64,000 bases of DNA from Rhodococcus rhodnii NBRC 100604 (GTDB lineage Bacteria; Actinomycetota; Actinomycetes; Mycobacteriales; Mycobacteriaceae), in contig NZ_BCXD01000016.1 in the NCBI RefSeq assembly GCF_001894925.1, forward strand, positions 58,420 through 122,419, written 5' to 3'. The position numbers were made by a program, and so were the translations under genes. Position 1 is the stretch's first letter; every line of letters begins with the position of its first letter. The notes under the pieces are model-generated. The model did no database searches, was not told the DNA's origin, and saw only the letters and a list, made by a program, of their open reading frames with translations. Positions 21,057-30,658 of this stretch are shown in pieces.

Positions 21057-22723
21057 CAGTGTGCTCCTGTCTGTCGTCCGGTGCGGGCCACGAGCGCGAG
21101 TCCGGCGGCACCGACGAGCGCCATCAGCAGTGACAGCGCTGCGGCGCCGTTGTAGTCGCCGGCCTGCTGGAGGTTGAAGACGGTGACGCCGAGGGTCTGC
21201 GTTCCGGGCGCGACGAGCAGCACCGACATCGTGAGTTCGCGTACCGCGGTGAGTGCGACGAGCGCACCGCCGGCCAGTGCGGCGGGGAGCGTCATCGCCC
21301 ACGGAACGTCGCACAGCGAACGCAGTCTCGACGCACCCGCCGATCGCGCCGCCTCTTCGAGCGCGACGGGTGTCGTCGCGAGCGGGCCGCGGACGGCTTG
21401 GACGACGATCGCGAGAAAGGCCGTGACGTAGGCGCAGAGGATCACCCACTGCGTGTCGAACAGGCCGGTGTAGCGGCCGAGGACGAGCCAGCCGACGGCG
21501 AGGACGAGTCCGGGAATCGCCTGGGGCGCCATGGCGACGACGGCGAGTGCGGTGTTGTCGCGCGAGCGGGTGCGCGTCGTCACGACGCCGAGCAGAAGCC
21601 CGAGCACGACGCAGACGACCGCGGCGGAGACGGCGAGGGTGACCGAATTGCGCAGGCCCACGATCGTTCCCGGTGCGGTTACGGCCGCTCGGATGCTGTC
21701 GAGCGTCAGATTCGCCCACGTCAACGGGACGCCCGGCGCAGGGAGCAGCGCCTGGGTCGCGAGTGCGACGAGCGGGCCGGCCGTGACGGCCAGTGCCGCC
21801 GTCCACAGCGCCACCGCGGCAGGGATTCGGGCGCGATGCAGCGACATCGGTGCGTGTGCCGTGACGGCGCCGTCGAGTTCGGACGAGCGACGTGCGAGCC
21901 GCCGTTCGACGAGGACGGCGACGACGGCGCACGCGAGGAGACCGATGCCGATCGTGGCGACCGCTTCGAGGGGCCGGTCGACGGTGCCCGACTGGATGTA
22001 GCGGTACACCATCGTCGAGAGCGTGACGTAACGCTCGGGGAGCCCGACGAGCGCGGGAATCCCGAAATCGGCGAGATTGGACACCGCCGTGAGCGTGAAC
22101 GCCGCGAGCACGGCAGGCCGCAGCAGCGGCAGCGTGACGGTGCGCATCACCGTCCACGGCGTAGCGCCCGCGATCCGGGCGACCTGCTCGAGGTCGGCGG
22201 GAATCCTTCGGAGCGCCACCGAGATCACCAGGTAGGCCATGGGATACGAGTGCACGGCGAGCAGGAGGATCACGCCGTCGCCGCCGTGGATGTTCCAGAG
22301 CGGTCCGCCGAACGTGTCGGCCCACCAGCGATTGATCATTCCACTCGGGCCCAGCAGCCCGATCCAGGCGATCGCCCCGACGAACGGCGGAACGAGCAAC
22401 GGCGACAACAGGATCAGCCGCAGAGCGGACCGTCCTGGAAGATCGGTGCGGTCGAGCAGCAGAGCCATCGCGACGGCGACGGCGACGGCGATCGCGGCCG
22501 ACGCCGTCGCCGAGGTGAGGCTCGCCCACGCCGCCGCGCCCACGCCGTCGTCGAGCAGGCGCCGGACATGGCGGCCGCTCGCGCCGAGGGCGACGACCAT
22601 GAGCAGCGGTGCGACGACGAGGGCACCCACGACGAGCCACAGCCCGACGCGGCCGAGGGCGACGGCGTCGGGCCGGTGCTCGGCGCGGACACGCCGCGCC
22701 GAGCGGGGAACGTCAACCGACAA
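21056..22723 (-). CDS. ABC transporter permease, fused two-domain FbpB type
   Basis: A 555-residue permease containing two BPD_transp_1 modules, each with about six helices. The coupling loops are DLEQVARIAGATPWTVMRTV (residue about 180) and LEEAARSAGASRLRSLCDV (residue about 450). This duplicated layout is typical of Fe3+, thiamine and 2-aminoethylphosphonate importers. The start appears to be TTG 22723, overlapping the binding-protein gene by 11 bp; no better in-frame start keeps the first helix intact. Confidence 0.85.
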   Translation of the reverse strand: MSVDVPRSARRVRAEHRPDAVALGRVGLWLVVGALVVAPLLMVVALGASGRHVRRLLDDGVGAAAWASLTSATASAAIAVAVAVAMALLLDRTDLPGRSALRLILLSPLLVPPFVGAIAWIGLLGPSGMINRWWADTFGGPLWNIHGGDGVILLLAVHSYPMAYLVISVALRRIPADLEQVARIAGATPWTVMRTVTLPLLRPAVLAAFTLTAVSNLADFGIPALVGLPERYVTLSTMVYRYIQSGTVDRPLEAVATIGIGLLACAVVAVLVERRLARRSSELDGAVTAHAPMSLHRARIPAAVALWTAALAVTAGPLVALATQALLPAPGVPLTWANLTLDSIRAAVTAPGTIVGLRNSVTLAVSAAVVCVVLGLLLGVVTTRTRSRDNTALAVVAMAPQAIPGLVLAVGWLVLGRYTGLFDTQWVILCAYVTAFLAIVVQAVRGPLATTPVALEEAARSAGASRLRSLCDVPWAMTLPAALAGGALVALTAVRELTMSVLLVAPGTQTLGVTVFNLQQAGDYNGAAALSLLMALVGAAGLALVARTGRQTGAH

Positions 22724-23735
22724 GATCGTCGAACTTCCGCACGGCCTCCTGCTGGACCGCGGTGATCTCCTTCGGGTCGGGATCGAGCAGGGGGAGGTCG
22801 GCGAGCGCGGGTGCGCCCTCGGGAGTGCCCACGTCGTCGCGCACGGGAAGGTACTGCTGCTCGACGGCGAGCGACTGGCCGCGAGCGCTCACGAGGAAGT
22901 CGACGAATCGTTGCGCCGCGTCCTGGTTGTCGGAGTCGGCGAAGATGCCGGCCGGCTGCGCGACGTACGGGACGCCGTCGGTGGGATAGGACAGCGCGAT
23001 GGGCGAACCCTTCGCGGCGAGCTCGCGGACTAGGTAGTCGACGACGATCCCGATCGGCTGCGTCCCGGCGGCGACGGCCTGGCCCACGGGGCCGTTGCTC
23101 TCGGCCACGACGGGCTCGTTCGCGACGAGCGATTCGAGCCACTGCTCACCGAGTTCGGGGGTCTCGAGCCACACCGCGGTGTTGTAGGCCGCGGCACCCG
23201 AGACGTCCGGGTTGGGCATCGTGATCGCGCCGCGGTACGCCGGGTCGGTCAGGTCCTGCCAGCTCGTCGGCGGTGCGTCGACCGCGTTCGTGTTGTACGC
23301 GATCACGGTGGGGATGATCCGCGTTCCGACGTAGTACCCGTCGGGGTCGACGACGGAGGGATCGAGTGCGTCGACATCGGCCGGGGTGAACTGTGCGAGC
23401 AGGCCGTCGGACTTGTAGCGCTCGAACGTCGGTGCGTCCGCCGCGAGCAGCACGTCCGCGCCGATCGCGCCCGTCGTGCGCTCGGCTTCGATCCGCGCGG
23501 TGAGATCGCCGGTGCCCGCGCGAAAGACCTCGACCTCGATGTCGGGGTTGGCGGCGGTGAAAGCGGCGACCAGTTCGTCGATCTTCGCCTGCGGCTCGGA
23601 GGTGTAGACGGTGAGCGGTCCGCCGGCCGCACCGTCGGCGTCGGCGTCCGCTGCCCCGGGCTCGGAGCATCCGGCCAGTCCGGCGACCGCCACCAGACCC
23701 GCCGCAGCAGCGGCGATCCGAGTTCTCGACTTCAC
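22713..23735 (-). CDS. Extracellular solute-binding lipoprotein, Fe3+/2-aminoethylphosphonate-like
   Basis: A 340-residue type 1 binding protein. The signal peptide ends in the lipobox LAGCS. The mature protein shows LTVYTSEPQAKIDELVAAF, YYVGTRIIPTVIAYNTNAV, SWQDLTDPAYRGAITMPNP and IGIVVDYLVRELAAKGSPI, a pattern of the FbpA/FutA and PhnS group. Several tyrosines near YYVGT could bind ferric ion, but phosphonate is equally possible. GTG 23735 follows AGGAGGAG with a 4-nt gap, the strongest ribosome-binding site in the window. First gene of a three-gene import operon. Confidence 0.82.
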   Translation of the reverse strand: MKSRTRIAAAAAGLVAVAGLAGCSEPGAADADADGAAGGPLTVYTSEPQAKIDELVAAFTAANPDIEVEVFRAGTGDLTARIEAERTTGAIGADVLLAADAPTFERYKSDGLLAQFTPADVDALDPSVVDPDGYYVGTRIIPTVIAYNTNAVDAPPTSWQDLTDPAYRGAITMPNPDVSGAAAYNTAVWLETPELGEQWLESLVANEPVVAESNGPVGQAVAAGTQPIGIVVDYLVRELAAKGSPIALSYPTDGVPYVAQPAGIFADSDNQDAAQRFVDFLVSARGQSLAVEQQYLPVRDDVGTPEGAPALADLPLLDPDPKEITAVQQEAVRKFDDLVG

Positions 23736-23790
23736 TGTTCTCCTCCTGAGACCGCTCACACCGCGAACGGACTGGTCACACGCCTTTTCG

Positions 23791-23838
23791 GGGAGCGCCG
23801 AGGGGGTGAGCGCTCCCGGAGCGAAACGGACGTTTCGC
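23791..23838 (-). promoter_or_regulatory. Two inverted repeats upstream of the binding-protein operon
   Basis: GGGAGCGC (23791-23798) pairs with GCGCTCCC (23810-23817), and GCGAAAC-GGAC-GTTTCGC (23821-23838) is a perfect 7-bp dyad. They lie 56-103 bp upstream of the GTG start. The second looks like a protein-binding operator and the first like a leader hairpin. Neither matches the DtxR/IdeR iron box, and no TPP-riboswitch signature is present. Confidence 0.4.
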
Positions 23839-23941
23839 CGGGTGCAGCGTGCGGTGCGTGGTTGAACGAGCGGGGCGAGCGCAGCCAACCCCATGTGGCG
23901 TCGCGGTGAACTTTCGCGGTGCGAGCGCGGTGAACAAAGGC

Positions 23942-24643
23942 TCAGGTCCGCCGCCACCTGCTGGGTGGGAGCGTGACGAGGACGGCGCATGCCGCGAACA
24001 CGAGCCACCCGCTCACGGCGGTGAGCTGGATGCGTTGCCCGACACCGAGCCACGCGCGATCGGGGTCGAGCAGGGCGGTGCCGACGAGCATCCAGCCGCC
24101 GCCGAGGAGGAAGGCGCCGACGACGATCAGCTCGAACGTCCGCAGCCACACCGGCCACGCCGCGACGAACACCAGGACGAGCAGCGCGAGCGCCGAGACG
24201 ACGGCGCCGGTCGCCGCGGCGAAGCTCGTGAAGCCGTGCAGGCTCGAGGCCTGCTCGAGCAGTTCGTCCTCACAGCCCGGATCGCGTGCGCTGGTGCACC
24301 GCAACGGAAAGCGGGAGTCGAGGATCGTCGCCGCGCCGAAGAGGACGACGCCGAACCAGTGGATCGCCGTGAGCGCTCCGCTCGTGAATCCGTACGCGCC
24401 GAGCAGTCCGGCGACGACGGCGATCGTCCCCGTCACCATATCGGCTGTGCGGAAGAAGAATCCGTCGGGGGCGTCGAGCGATCCGAGTTCGCTCACGAAC
24501 GACCGCGTCGCCGCGAGCCCCGTGTCGAGGACGTTCTCGGCGAGCCAGGACGCGTAGCAGATTCCGGCCGCGGTGAGCAGGACCGCGGTGACGACGCCGA
24601 CGACGTCACGCGCGCCGCCTTGCGTTCGGTGCGGAGCGGTCAT
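23942..24643 (-). CDS. DUF998 integral membrane protein
   Basis: A 233-residue protein with about six helices. DUF998 features are [12 protein letters not shown] after the first helix, [14 protein letters not shown], and the extracytoplasmic [16 protein letters not shown] with paired cysteines. Function is unknown. The ATG overlaps the lysX stop (ATGA), so it is co-translated with lysX; the same pairing is found in Mycobacterium tuberculosis (Rv1640c-Rv1639c, from memory). It may help with membrane-lipid modification (inference). Confidence 0.85.
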   Translation of the reverse strand: MTAPHRTQGGARDVVGVVTAVLLTAAGICYASWLAENVLDTGLAATRSFVSELGSLDAPDGFFFRTADMVTGTIAVVAGLLGAYGFTSGALTAIHWFGVVLFGAATILDSRFPLRCTSARDPGCEDELLEQASSLHGFTSFAAATGAVVSALALLVLVFVAAWPVWLRTFELIVVGAFLLGGGWMLVGTALLDPDRAWLGVGQRIQLTAVSGWLVFAACAVLVTLPPSRWRRT

Positions 24644-27600
24644 GCGCGCGGCTTCGCGAGCGGGAACGCGAGTGCCTCGCGGATACTGCCACCCGTCACG
24701 AGCATCACGATCCGGTCGACCCCCATCCCGAGCCCGCCCGTCGGGGGCATACCGCGTTCGAGGGCTTCGAGGAAGTCCTCGTCGAGTTCCATCGCCTCGT
24801 CGTCGCCCCCCGCAGCGAGCAGCGACTGCTCCGTGAGCCGCGCCCGCTGATCGACGGGATCGGTCAGTTCGCTGTAGGCGGTGCCGAGTTCGACGCCCCA
24901 CGCGACGAGGTCCCATTTCGCCGCGACGCCCGCGATCGTGGGATGCGGCCGAGTGAGCGGCGACATGGACGTCGGAAAGTTGGTGTAGAAGGTCGGGAAC
25001 TCGGTGTCGTCCTCGACGACGTCCTCGTACATGTTCTGCGCGAGTTCGCCCGCCTCCCACGAAGGCTCGTAGTCGATGTCGTGCCGATCGCAGATCGCGC
25101 GCAACTCGTCGAGCGGCGTCTCGGGCGTCACGTCCTCACCCAGTTTCTCGCCGACGGCCTCGTGCATAGTCTTGACGGGCCAGTCTCCCGAGATGTCGAT
25201 CTCGACCGGGTTCCCGTCCGGACCGGGACGAATCGCGATCTCACGTCCGTGGGCTGCGACGGCGGCGGCCTGGATCAGCTCGCGGCACATCACCATCATC
25301 TTCTCGTAGTCGCTGTGCGCCTCGTAGGCCTCGAGGATCGTGAACTCCGGATTGTGCTTGAAGTCGGCGCCCTCGTTGCGGAAGACCCGGCCGATCTCGA
25401 AGACCTTCTCGACGCCCGCGACGCACAACCGCTTGAGATAGAGCTCGGGTGCGATGCGCAGATACAGGTCGAGGTTGTACGCGTTGATGTGGGTCACGAA
25501 CGGCGCCGCGTTGGCTCCACCGTGAACCTGTTGCAGGATGGGCGTTTCCACTTCCATGAAGCCGCGGGCGTCGAGCGAGTCGCGCAACGACTTCACGATC
25601 GCGCTCCGGCTCGCGAGCAGCCGACGCGAATCGCTGTCGATCGCGAGATCGACGTAGCGCTGCCGAACCCGCGCCTCCGGGTCGGTGAGTCCCTTCCACT
25701 TGTCGGGCAGCGGATGCAGGCACTTCGCGTTCATGCGGCAGTTCCGTACCAGCAGCGACGGCGTGCCCCGGCGGCTCGTGCCCATCGGTCCGCTCGCCTC
25801 CACGAGGTCGCCGAGATCGAACTCGCGCGTGAACCGCGACACCTCGTCGGTGCCCATGCGTTCGGCGTCGAGGAGCAGTTGGAGGTCGCCGCTCCAGTCG
25901 CGCACCGTCGCGAAGACCACGCCGCCCAGCGCCCGGATCCGGAGGATGCGGCCCGCGATGCGCACCGTCGTCCCCGGCGGGGTGAGCAGCGCGTCCGCGG
26001 CGGAATACGTCGGGGGATAGGCGACCGGGTAGGGGTCGATCCCCGCCGACTCGAGGTCGGCGAGTTTGCGGAGCCGAACCTGCACCTGCTCGGGGCGGCG
26101 CGGCCCCGTGGGTGCGGGCGCGGCGAGGGCGTCGGGAGGGCTGCCGTCGGCGTGCAGCCCCTCGGCCGCGACGAGTGCCGGCGGGAGCGTCTCGTGCGTC
26201 CCGGTGTGCGGGTGGCGGCCCCCGAACCGGGGGACCGCGACGAATCCCTCGGCGATGCCGGACGCGACACCGACGCGGACGAGTTCGCGATTGTCCTCGA
26301 AACACAGGTATCGCGGCACCCACTGCGGGTCGTACTTCAGGTTCGAGCGGTAGAGCGCTTCGAGCTGCCACCATCGCGAGAAGAACACGAGAATCGAACG
26401 CCACACGCGCAGAACGGGTCCCGCGCCGATGCGGGCGCCCTCCTCGAACACGGACCGGAAGACGGCGAAGTTCAGCGAGATCCGTGCGATCCCGAACTGC
26501 TGTGCGTTCGTGCACAGTTCGGTGATCATGAGCTCGACGGTGCCGTTGGGGGCGTCCGGGCTGCGGCGCATCAGGTCGAGCGATGCGCCCGAGGAACCCC
26601 ACGGCACGAGCGAGAGAACCGCCACGGTCTCGTCGCCACGGACCGCCTCGACCAGTAGGCAGTCGCCGTCGAGTCGATCGCCGAGTCGCCCGAGTGCCAT
26701 CGAGAAGCCGCGTTCGGACGCCGTGTCGCGCCACGCGTCCGCGAGCGCGACGATCTCGGTCATACGCTCGGGCGGGACGTCCCGGTGACGCCGGATGCGG
26801 ACGGTCACGTCCTGGCGTCGCGCCCGCGTCACCGCCTGGCGGACGGGTCGCATCGACGGCCCCGCGAGGCTGAAGTCCTTGGGGTACAGGATCGCCTCGT
26901 CACCGAGATGGATCACGCCGAGCCCCTGGCGGTGATACGCCGTCGCCCCCGCCTCGGACGCACCCATGACGGCGGGCGCCCAGCCGTAGCGTCGCGCGAG
27001 GTCGCGCCACGCCTCGATCGCGGCGGGCCACGCCGCGGGGTCGCCGACCGGATCGCCGCTCGCGAGGCACACCCCGATCTCGACGCGATACGTCACGGCG
27101 GCGCGGCCGTCGGGCGCGAACACGACTGCCTTGTCCCGACGGGTCGCGAAGTAGCCCAGCGAGTCGTCGCCGCCGTGCGCGAGCAGCAGGCCGCGGATCG
27201 CGGACTCGTCGGTGCCCGTCAGCGCATTGGACGCGCGCTGCGAACGGAACAGCGTCACGACGGCCGCGAGCAGGGCGAGCGCACCGAGGAGCCCGAGCAG
27301 CGTGTTGACGAATCCGTGTGGGCGCCCGGAGAACTGGTCGTTGGCGACGACGGTGAGCGCCGTGACGCGGTTGAGTGCCCAGTAGAAGCGTTCGGAGCCC
27401 GGCAGCGAGCCGGGGAACAGCTCGACCAGCCCCCACCCGAGCAGTGTTCCCGCGGCGAGCCCCGCGACGAGAACGCCGAGTGCCCGCCACACCGCGCCGC
27501 GGCGGACCCGGGTCGCGAACTCGCCGCGCGCGGCGACGAGCACGACGATCACCGCGGCGAGAACCACCGCCGCGACGACTGCGTTGATGTCGCGCGAGAC

Positions 27601-27987
27601 GATCGCCGTCCCGACGTCGACGGCGAACACCGTCAGCAGATACAGCGTGAGGATCCACCACGCGATCCGCTTGCGCGCCGCGATCGCCGCGGCGAGCAGC
27701 GCCATCACCAGTGCCCACGACAGGCTCGTGTCGGGTGCGTCGAGGTAGTAGGTGTCGATGTAGTCGCGTGGGCCGTGGACGAGATAGCGGAGCGTCGGCG
27801 AGATGCTCCAGACCGCCACCGCCGCCGCGAAGACGCCGAGGACGACGCCCGCCCAGTGCGGCACCTGCGACCAGCGGCCCCCGGGCGGTGCGGCTCCGGG
27901 CGCCGCACTCACCGAGGCGGGCTCGGCGTCGTCAGGCGCGAGGCGCGTGTCGTCGCGCCGCCGTGTCGTTGTCTCGTGCGCCGGCAT
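24640..27987 (-). CDS. lysX: Bifunctional lysyl-tRNA synthetase / lysylphosphatidylglycerol synthase
   Basis: An 1115-residue fusion. Residues about 45-330 are the polytopic MprF-like flippase part. Residues about 330-620 form the DUF2156 GNAT-fold transferase, including [20 protein letters not shown] and [13 protein letters not shown], which moves lysine from Lys-tRNA to phosphatidylglycerol. Then follow the OB-fold anticodon domain ([20 protein letters not shown]) and the class II LysRS core (motif 2 [20 protein letters not shown], motif 3 near [13 protein letters not shown]). Lysyl-PG lowers the negative membrane charge and protects against cationic peptides. ATG 27987 follows AAGGA at 7 nt. 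It heads an operon with DUF998. Confidence 0.95.
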   Translation of the reverse strand: MPAHETTTRRRDDTRLAPDDAEPASVSAAPGAAPPGGRWSQVPHWAGVVLGVFAAAVAVWSISPTLRYLVHGPRDYIDTYYLDAPDTSLSWALVMALLAAAIAARKRIAWWILTLYLLTVFAVDVGTAIVSRDINAVVAAVVLAAVIVVLVAARGEFATRVRRGAVWRALGVLVAGLAAGTLLGWGLVELFPGSLPGSERFYWALNRVTALTVVANDQFSGRPHGFVNTLLGLLGALALLAAVVTLFRSQRASNALTGTDESAIRGLLLAHGGDDSLGYFATRRDKAVVFAPDGRAAVTYRVEIGVCLASGDPVGDPAAWPAAIEAWRDLARRYGWAPAVMGASEAGATAYHRQGLGVIHLGDEAILYPKDFSLAGPSMRPVRQAVTRARRQDVTVRIRRHRDVPPERMTEIVALADAWRDTASERGFSMALGRLGDRLDGDCLLVEAVRGDETVAVLSLVPWGSSGASLDLMRRSPDAPNGTVELMITELCTNAQQFGIARISLNFAVFRSVFEEGARIGAGPVLRVWRSILVFFSRWWQLEALYRSNLKYDPQWVPRYLCFEDNRELVRVGVASGIAEGFVAVPRFGGRHPHTGTHETLPPALVAAEGLHADGSPPDALAAPAPTGPRRPEQVQVRLRKLADLESAGIDPYPVAYPPTYSAADALLTPPGTTVRIAGRILRIRALGGVVFATVRDWSGDLQLLLDAERMGTDEVSRFTREFDLGDLVEASGPMGTSRRGTPSLLVRNCRMNAKCLHPLPDKWKGLTDPEARVRQRYVDLAIDSDSRRLLASRSAIVKSLRDSLDARGFMEVETPILQQVHGGANAAPFVTHINAYNLDLYLRIAPELYLKRLCVAGVEKVFEIGRVFRNEGADFKHNPEFTILEAYEAHSDYEKMMVMCRELIQAAAVAAHGREIAIRPGPDGNPVEIDISGDWPVKTMHEAVGEKLGEDVTPETPLDELRAICDRHDIDYEPSWEAGELAQNMYEDVVEDDTEFPTFYTNFPTSMSPLTRPHPTIAGVAAKWDLVAWGVELGTAYSELTDPVDQRARLTEQSLLAAGGDDEAMELDEDFLEALERGMPPTGGLGMGVDRIVMLVTGGSIREALAFPLAKPRA

Positions 27988-28130
27988 CGGCCCGTCCTTC
28001 CGCGTCCCGCACGCACGTGCGGGCTCGTGATCGTCGAGTGTGCCGCGCACCAGGCGCGCGCGGTGAGACTTCGCGGACTTCGACGACGCCGCGAGCGCAG
28101 CCACCACCACGCTGACGGACAATGGTGGTC

Positions 28131-28352
28131 ATGAGCCGCCCCACCGACGTCCCCATCCGTGACGACGTGATTCGCCTCGGCCAGTTCCTCAAGCTCGCGA
28201 ACCTCATCGAATCCGGCGCCGAAGCGAAAGAGGTCATCGCCGACGGCCTCGTCAAGGTCGACGGGGAGACCGAGACGCGGCGCGGCCGGCAGCTGCGGCC
28301 CGGCGACATCGTCGAGCTCGGTGGTGTCGAGGTCGTCGTCGTGCGCGAATAG
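28131..28352 (+). CDS. S4-domain RNA-binding protein
   Basis: A 73-residue protein that is almost entirely one S4 fold: VIRLGQFLKLANLIESGAEA, EVIADGLVKVDGETETRRGR and RPGDIVELGG. Similar stand-alone proteins (YbcJ/RlbA type) bind structured RNA, possibly ribosomal. GACAAT at 28118-28123 sits 7 nt before ATG 28131, which suits a leaderless start and speaks against the in-frame ATG at 28122, which overlaps that hexamer. It is divergent from lysX. Confidence 0.85.
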   Translation: MSRPTDVPIRDDVIRLGQFLKLANLIESGAEAKEVIADGLVKVDGETETRRGRQLRPGDIVELGGVEVVVVRE

Positions 28353-28404
28353 CCGTCGCGCGAGTCCACCCCACTCCGGCTCGGCCCCGTCGTACGTTCG
28401 GGGT

Positions 28405-29235
28405 ATGAGCGAACGAGCCGTGAGCGACCGGACGAGCCCACCGGAGTCCCGCGACACCGTCCGCGTCGTGGGGGTGTTCGTCGCGGCGGTGCTCGCGATC
28501 GCCGGGTCGTTCGTCGGCTCGGGAGCCGTGGTCGGCACGCCGGTCTCGGAGGCGGCGGGCGGCCTGTTCCAGCCGAGCTCGACGGCCGTCGCACCCGCGT
28601 CTCCCGCGTTCTCGATCTGGACCGTCGTGTACATCGGCTTCGTCGCGTACGCGATCCTGCAGGCGCTCCCGGCGTACCGCCGCGACCCGCGCCAGCGGGC
28701 GGTCGGCTGGTGGGCGGCGGCCGCGATGCTGCTCAACGCCGTCTGGATCCTCGCGGTGCAACTCGACGCGTTGTGGGTCAGTGCGGTCGTGATCGTCGTG
28801 CTGCTGCTCACGCTGCTGCGCGTGTTCACGATCCTCGTCGCGACGCGTCCCGCCGCGGGGACGAGCCCGATCGAGGCGACCGTCGTCGACGGCACGATGA
28901 ACCTGTACCTCGGCTGGGTGTGCGTCGCGGTCGTCGCGAACCTCGCCGCGGCTCTCGCGTCCGTGTCGCCCGAACTGGGGCTCGGCGCCGAGCCATGGGC
29001 GATCGTCGTACTCGTCGTCGTCGCGATCGTGGGTGTCGTACTGGCGGTCGCCGGACGCGGCCGGCTCGCCGTCGCCGCCGCGATCGCGTGGGGCCTCGTG
29101 TGGATCGCCGTCGCCCGGCTCGACGAGGAGACCTTCCCGTCCACGCCCGTCGCGGTCACGGCGATCGCCGTCGCGGTCGTCGTCGTGGGTGCCACCGTCG
29201 CGCTGCGGGTGTCATCGCTTCGCCGCCGCGCGTGA
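28405..29235 (+). CDS. TspO/MBR-like (tryptophan-rich sensory) membrane protein
   Basis: A 276-residue protein with about seven helices. The segment PASPAFSIWTVVYIGFVAYA resembles the TspO signature in which a Pro/Phe loop precedes a Trp-rich helix; VGWWAAAAMLLNAVWILAV and NLYLGWVCVAVVANLAAAL are further matches. Canonical TspO has five helices and about 160 residues, so this is a longer, divergent branch whose ligand is unknown. TACGTT at 28393-28398 lies 6 nt before the ATG, suggesting a leaderless mRNA. Its 3' end overlaps that of the converging AlaRS-like gene by 24 bp. Confidence 0.7.
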   Translation: MSERAVSDRTSPPESRDTVRVVGVFVAAVLAIAGSFVGSGAVVGTPVSEAAGGLFQPSSTAVAPASPAFSIWTVVYIGFVAYAILQALPAYRRDPRQRAVGWWAAAAMLLNAVWILAVQLDALWVSAVVIVVLLLTLLRVFTILVATRPAAGTSPIEATVVDGTMNLYLGWVCVAVVANLAAALASVSPELGLGAEPWAIVVLVVVAIVGVVLAVAGRGRLAVAAAIAWGLVWIAVARLDEETFPSTPVAVTAIAVAVVVVGATVALRVSSLRRRA

Positions 29236-30609
29236 GCGTTCCCGCTGCTCGGCCATCGCCGCGTCGAACTCCTCGCGCCACCCCGGATCGACGGTGACGT
29301 TCGAGCGCCGCGCCTCCTCGAGCCCGAGCTCGACGGGGAACCCGTACGTGTCGTAGAGGGTGAACAGGTCCGCACCCGTGAGCCGTCCGCCGCGCTCGCT
29401 CGTCTCGTGCATGAGCGCGATCCCACGGCGCACCGTCCGCCGGAACGACCGCTCCTCGCGTGCGACGACGGCGACGGCGTCGTCACGATGTGCGGCGACC
29501 TCGGGATAGCGATCGCGATACACGTCGGCGACGACGGGCACGAGATCGGCCGCGAACTCCTCGGTCAGCCCAAGGCCGAACGCGAACCGCACCGCCCGGC
29601 GGATCAGCCGGCGCAGGACGTACCCCTGCTCCTTGTTGCTCGGCCGCACGCCGTCGACCACGAGAAAGGTCGCCCCGCGCAGGTGATCGGCGACGACGCG
29701 CATCGCCGCGGCGTGCTCGCCGTAGTCGGCGCCCGAGAGCTCCACGAGCCGGTCCACGACGGGACGCAGCACCGACACCGCGAACACGTCGGGGGAATCG
29801 ATCGCGGCAGCCGCGATCCGCTCCAGCCCGCCGCCGTAGTCGACGTTCTTGCGCGGCAGACTCTCGAAGCCCGTCTCGGTGCGCCGGTACTCGGTGAACA
29901 CGCTGTTGCCGAGCTCGATGAAACGCCCGCAGTCGCAGTTCTGGTGGCAGTGCTCGCCGTACGCGGGGTCGTGCGGCACGTCGGGATAGAGATAGAACAC
30001 CTCGGTGTCGGGGCCGCCCGGCTCGCCGACCGGCATCGCGTCGGCGCTGCCCATCCGGCACCACCAGTTCTTGTCGCCGTAGAACGCGATCCGCGCGCCG
30101 CCCGTGCCGAGCCGCGCGCCCGCCTCCTCCGTCCCGAGATCGACCCGCTCGGCGTCGAGGCCCGCGGCCTCGAACAGCCCCGCCCAGATGTCCGCGGACT
30201 CGGTGTCCTTCGGGAGCCCGAACCGCTCCATCCCCGAGAAACAGCTGACGTAGATCCGGGCCGGATCCAGACCGACGACGTCGGTGAGGAACTCGTGGAA
30301 CCACGGGATCTGTTCGCGCTTGAAGTAGTCGCCGAGACTCCAGTTCCCGAGCATCTCGAAGAACGTCGTGTGCCGGTTGTCGCCGACCTCCTCGATGTCC
30401 TGCGCGCGCAGACACGGCTGACTGTCGGTCAGACGCGTGCCGTCCGGATGCTCCGCGCCCAGCAGATACGGCACGAGTTGCTGCATACCCGATCCGTTGA
30501 ACAGCGTCGACGGGTCGTCGCGCGGGACGAGTGGGGCCCGCGCGATCACGTGATGCCCACGCGCGACGAAGAAGTCGAGGTACGCCTGCCGGATATCGTG
30601 AGCATCCAT
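29212..30609 (-). CDS. Alanyl-tRNA synthetase paralogue with catalytic and tRNA-binding part only
   Basis: A 465-residue class IIc synthetase. Residues 1-250 hold the AlaRS core: FFVARGHHVIARAPLVPRDD, FNGSGMQQLVPYLLG, TTFFEMLGNWSLGDYFKREQ (motif 2) and KNVDYGGGLERIAAA (motif 3). The helical tRNA-recognition region continues to the end. The editing domain and the C-terminal oligomerisation domain of full AlaRS (about 880 residues) are absent. The length matches the active N-terminal 461-residue fragment of E. coli AlaRS. An unusual CHQNCDCGRF cysteine cluster lies near residue 225. It is probably a second, non-housekeeping enzyme; its role is unknown. Confidence 0.85.
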   Translation of the reverse strand: MDAHDIRQAYLDFFVARGHHVIARAPLVPRDDPSTLFNGSGMQQLVPYLLGAEHPDGTRLTDSQPCLRAQDIEEVGDNRHTTFFEMLGNWSLGDYFKREQIPWFHEFLTDVVGLDPARIYVSCFSGMERFGLPKDTESADIWAGLFEAAGLDAERVDLGTEEAGARLGTGGARIAFYGDKNWWCRMGSADAMPVGEPGGPDTEVFYLYPDVPHDPAYGEHCHQNCDCGRFIELGNSVFTEYRRTETGFESLPRKNVDYGGGLERIAAAAIDSPDVFAVSVLRPVVDRLVELSGADYGEHAAAMRVVADHLRGATFLVVDGVRPSNKEQGYVLRRLIRRAVRFAFGLGLTEEFAADLVPVVADVYRDRYPEVAAHRDDAVAVVAREERSFRRTVRRGIALMHETSERGGRLTGADLFTLYDTYGFPVELGLEEARRSNVTVDPGWREEFDAAMAEQRERSRAAAKR

Positions 30610-30658
30610 ATCGGAACCCTAAGCGCGGATGGCGCCGCTGCGAAGGGAGTTTCGGACG

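Noticed and set aside
29212..30609. AlaX-type stand-alone editing protein
   Set aside because: The protein contains the catalytic class II core and not the editing domain, the opposite of AlaX.
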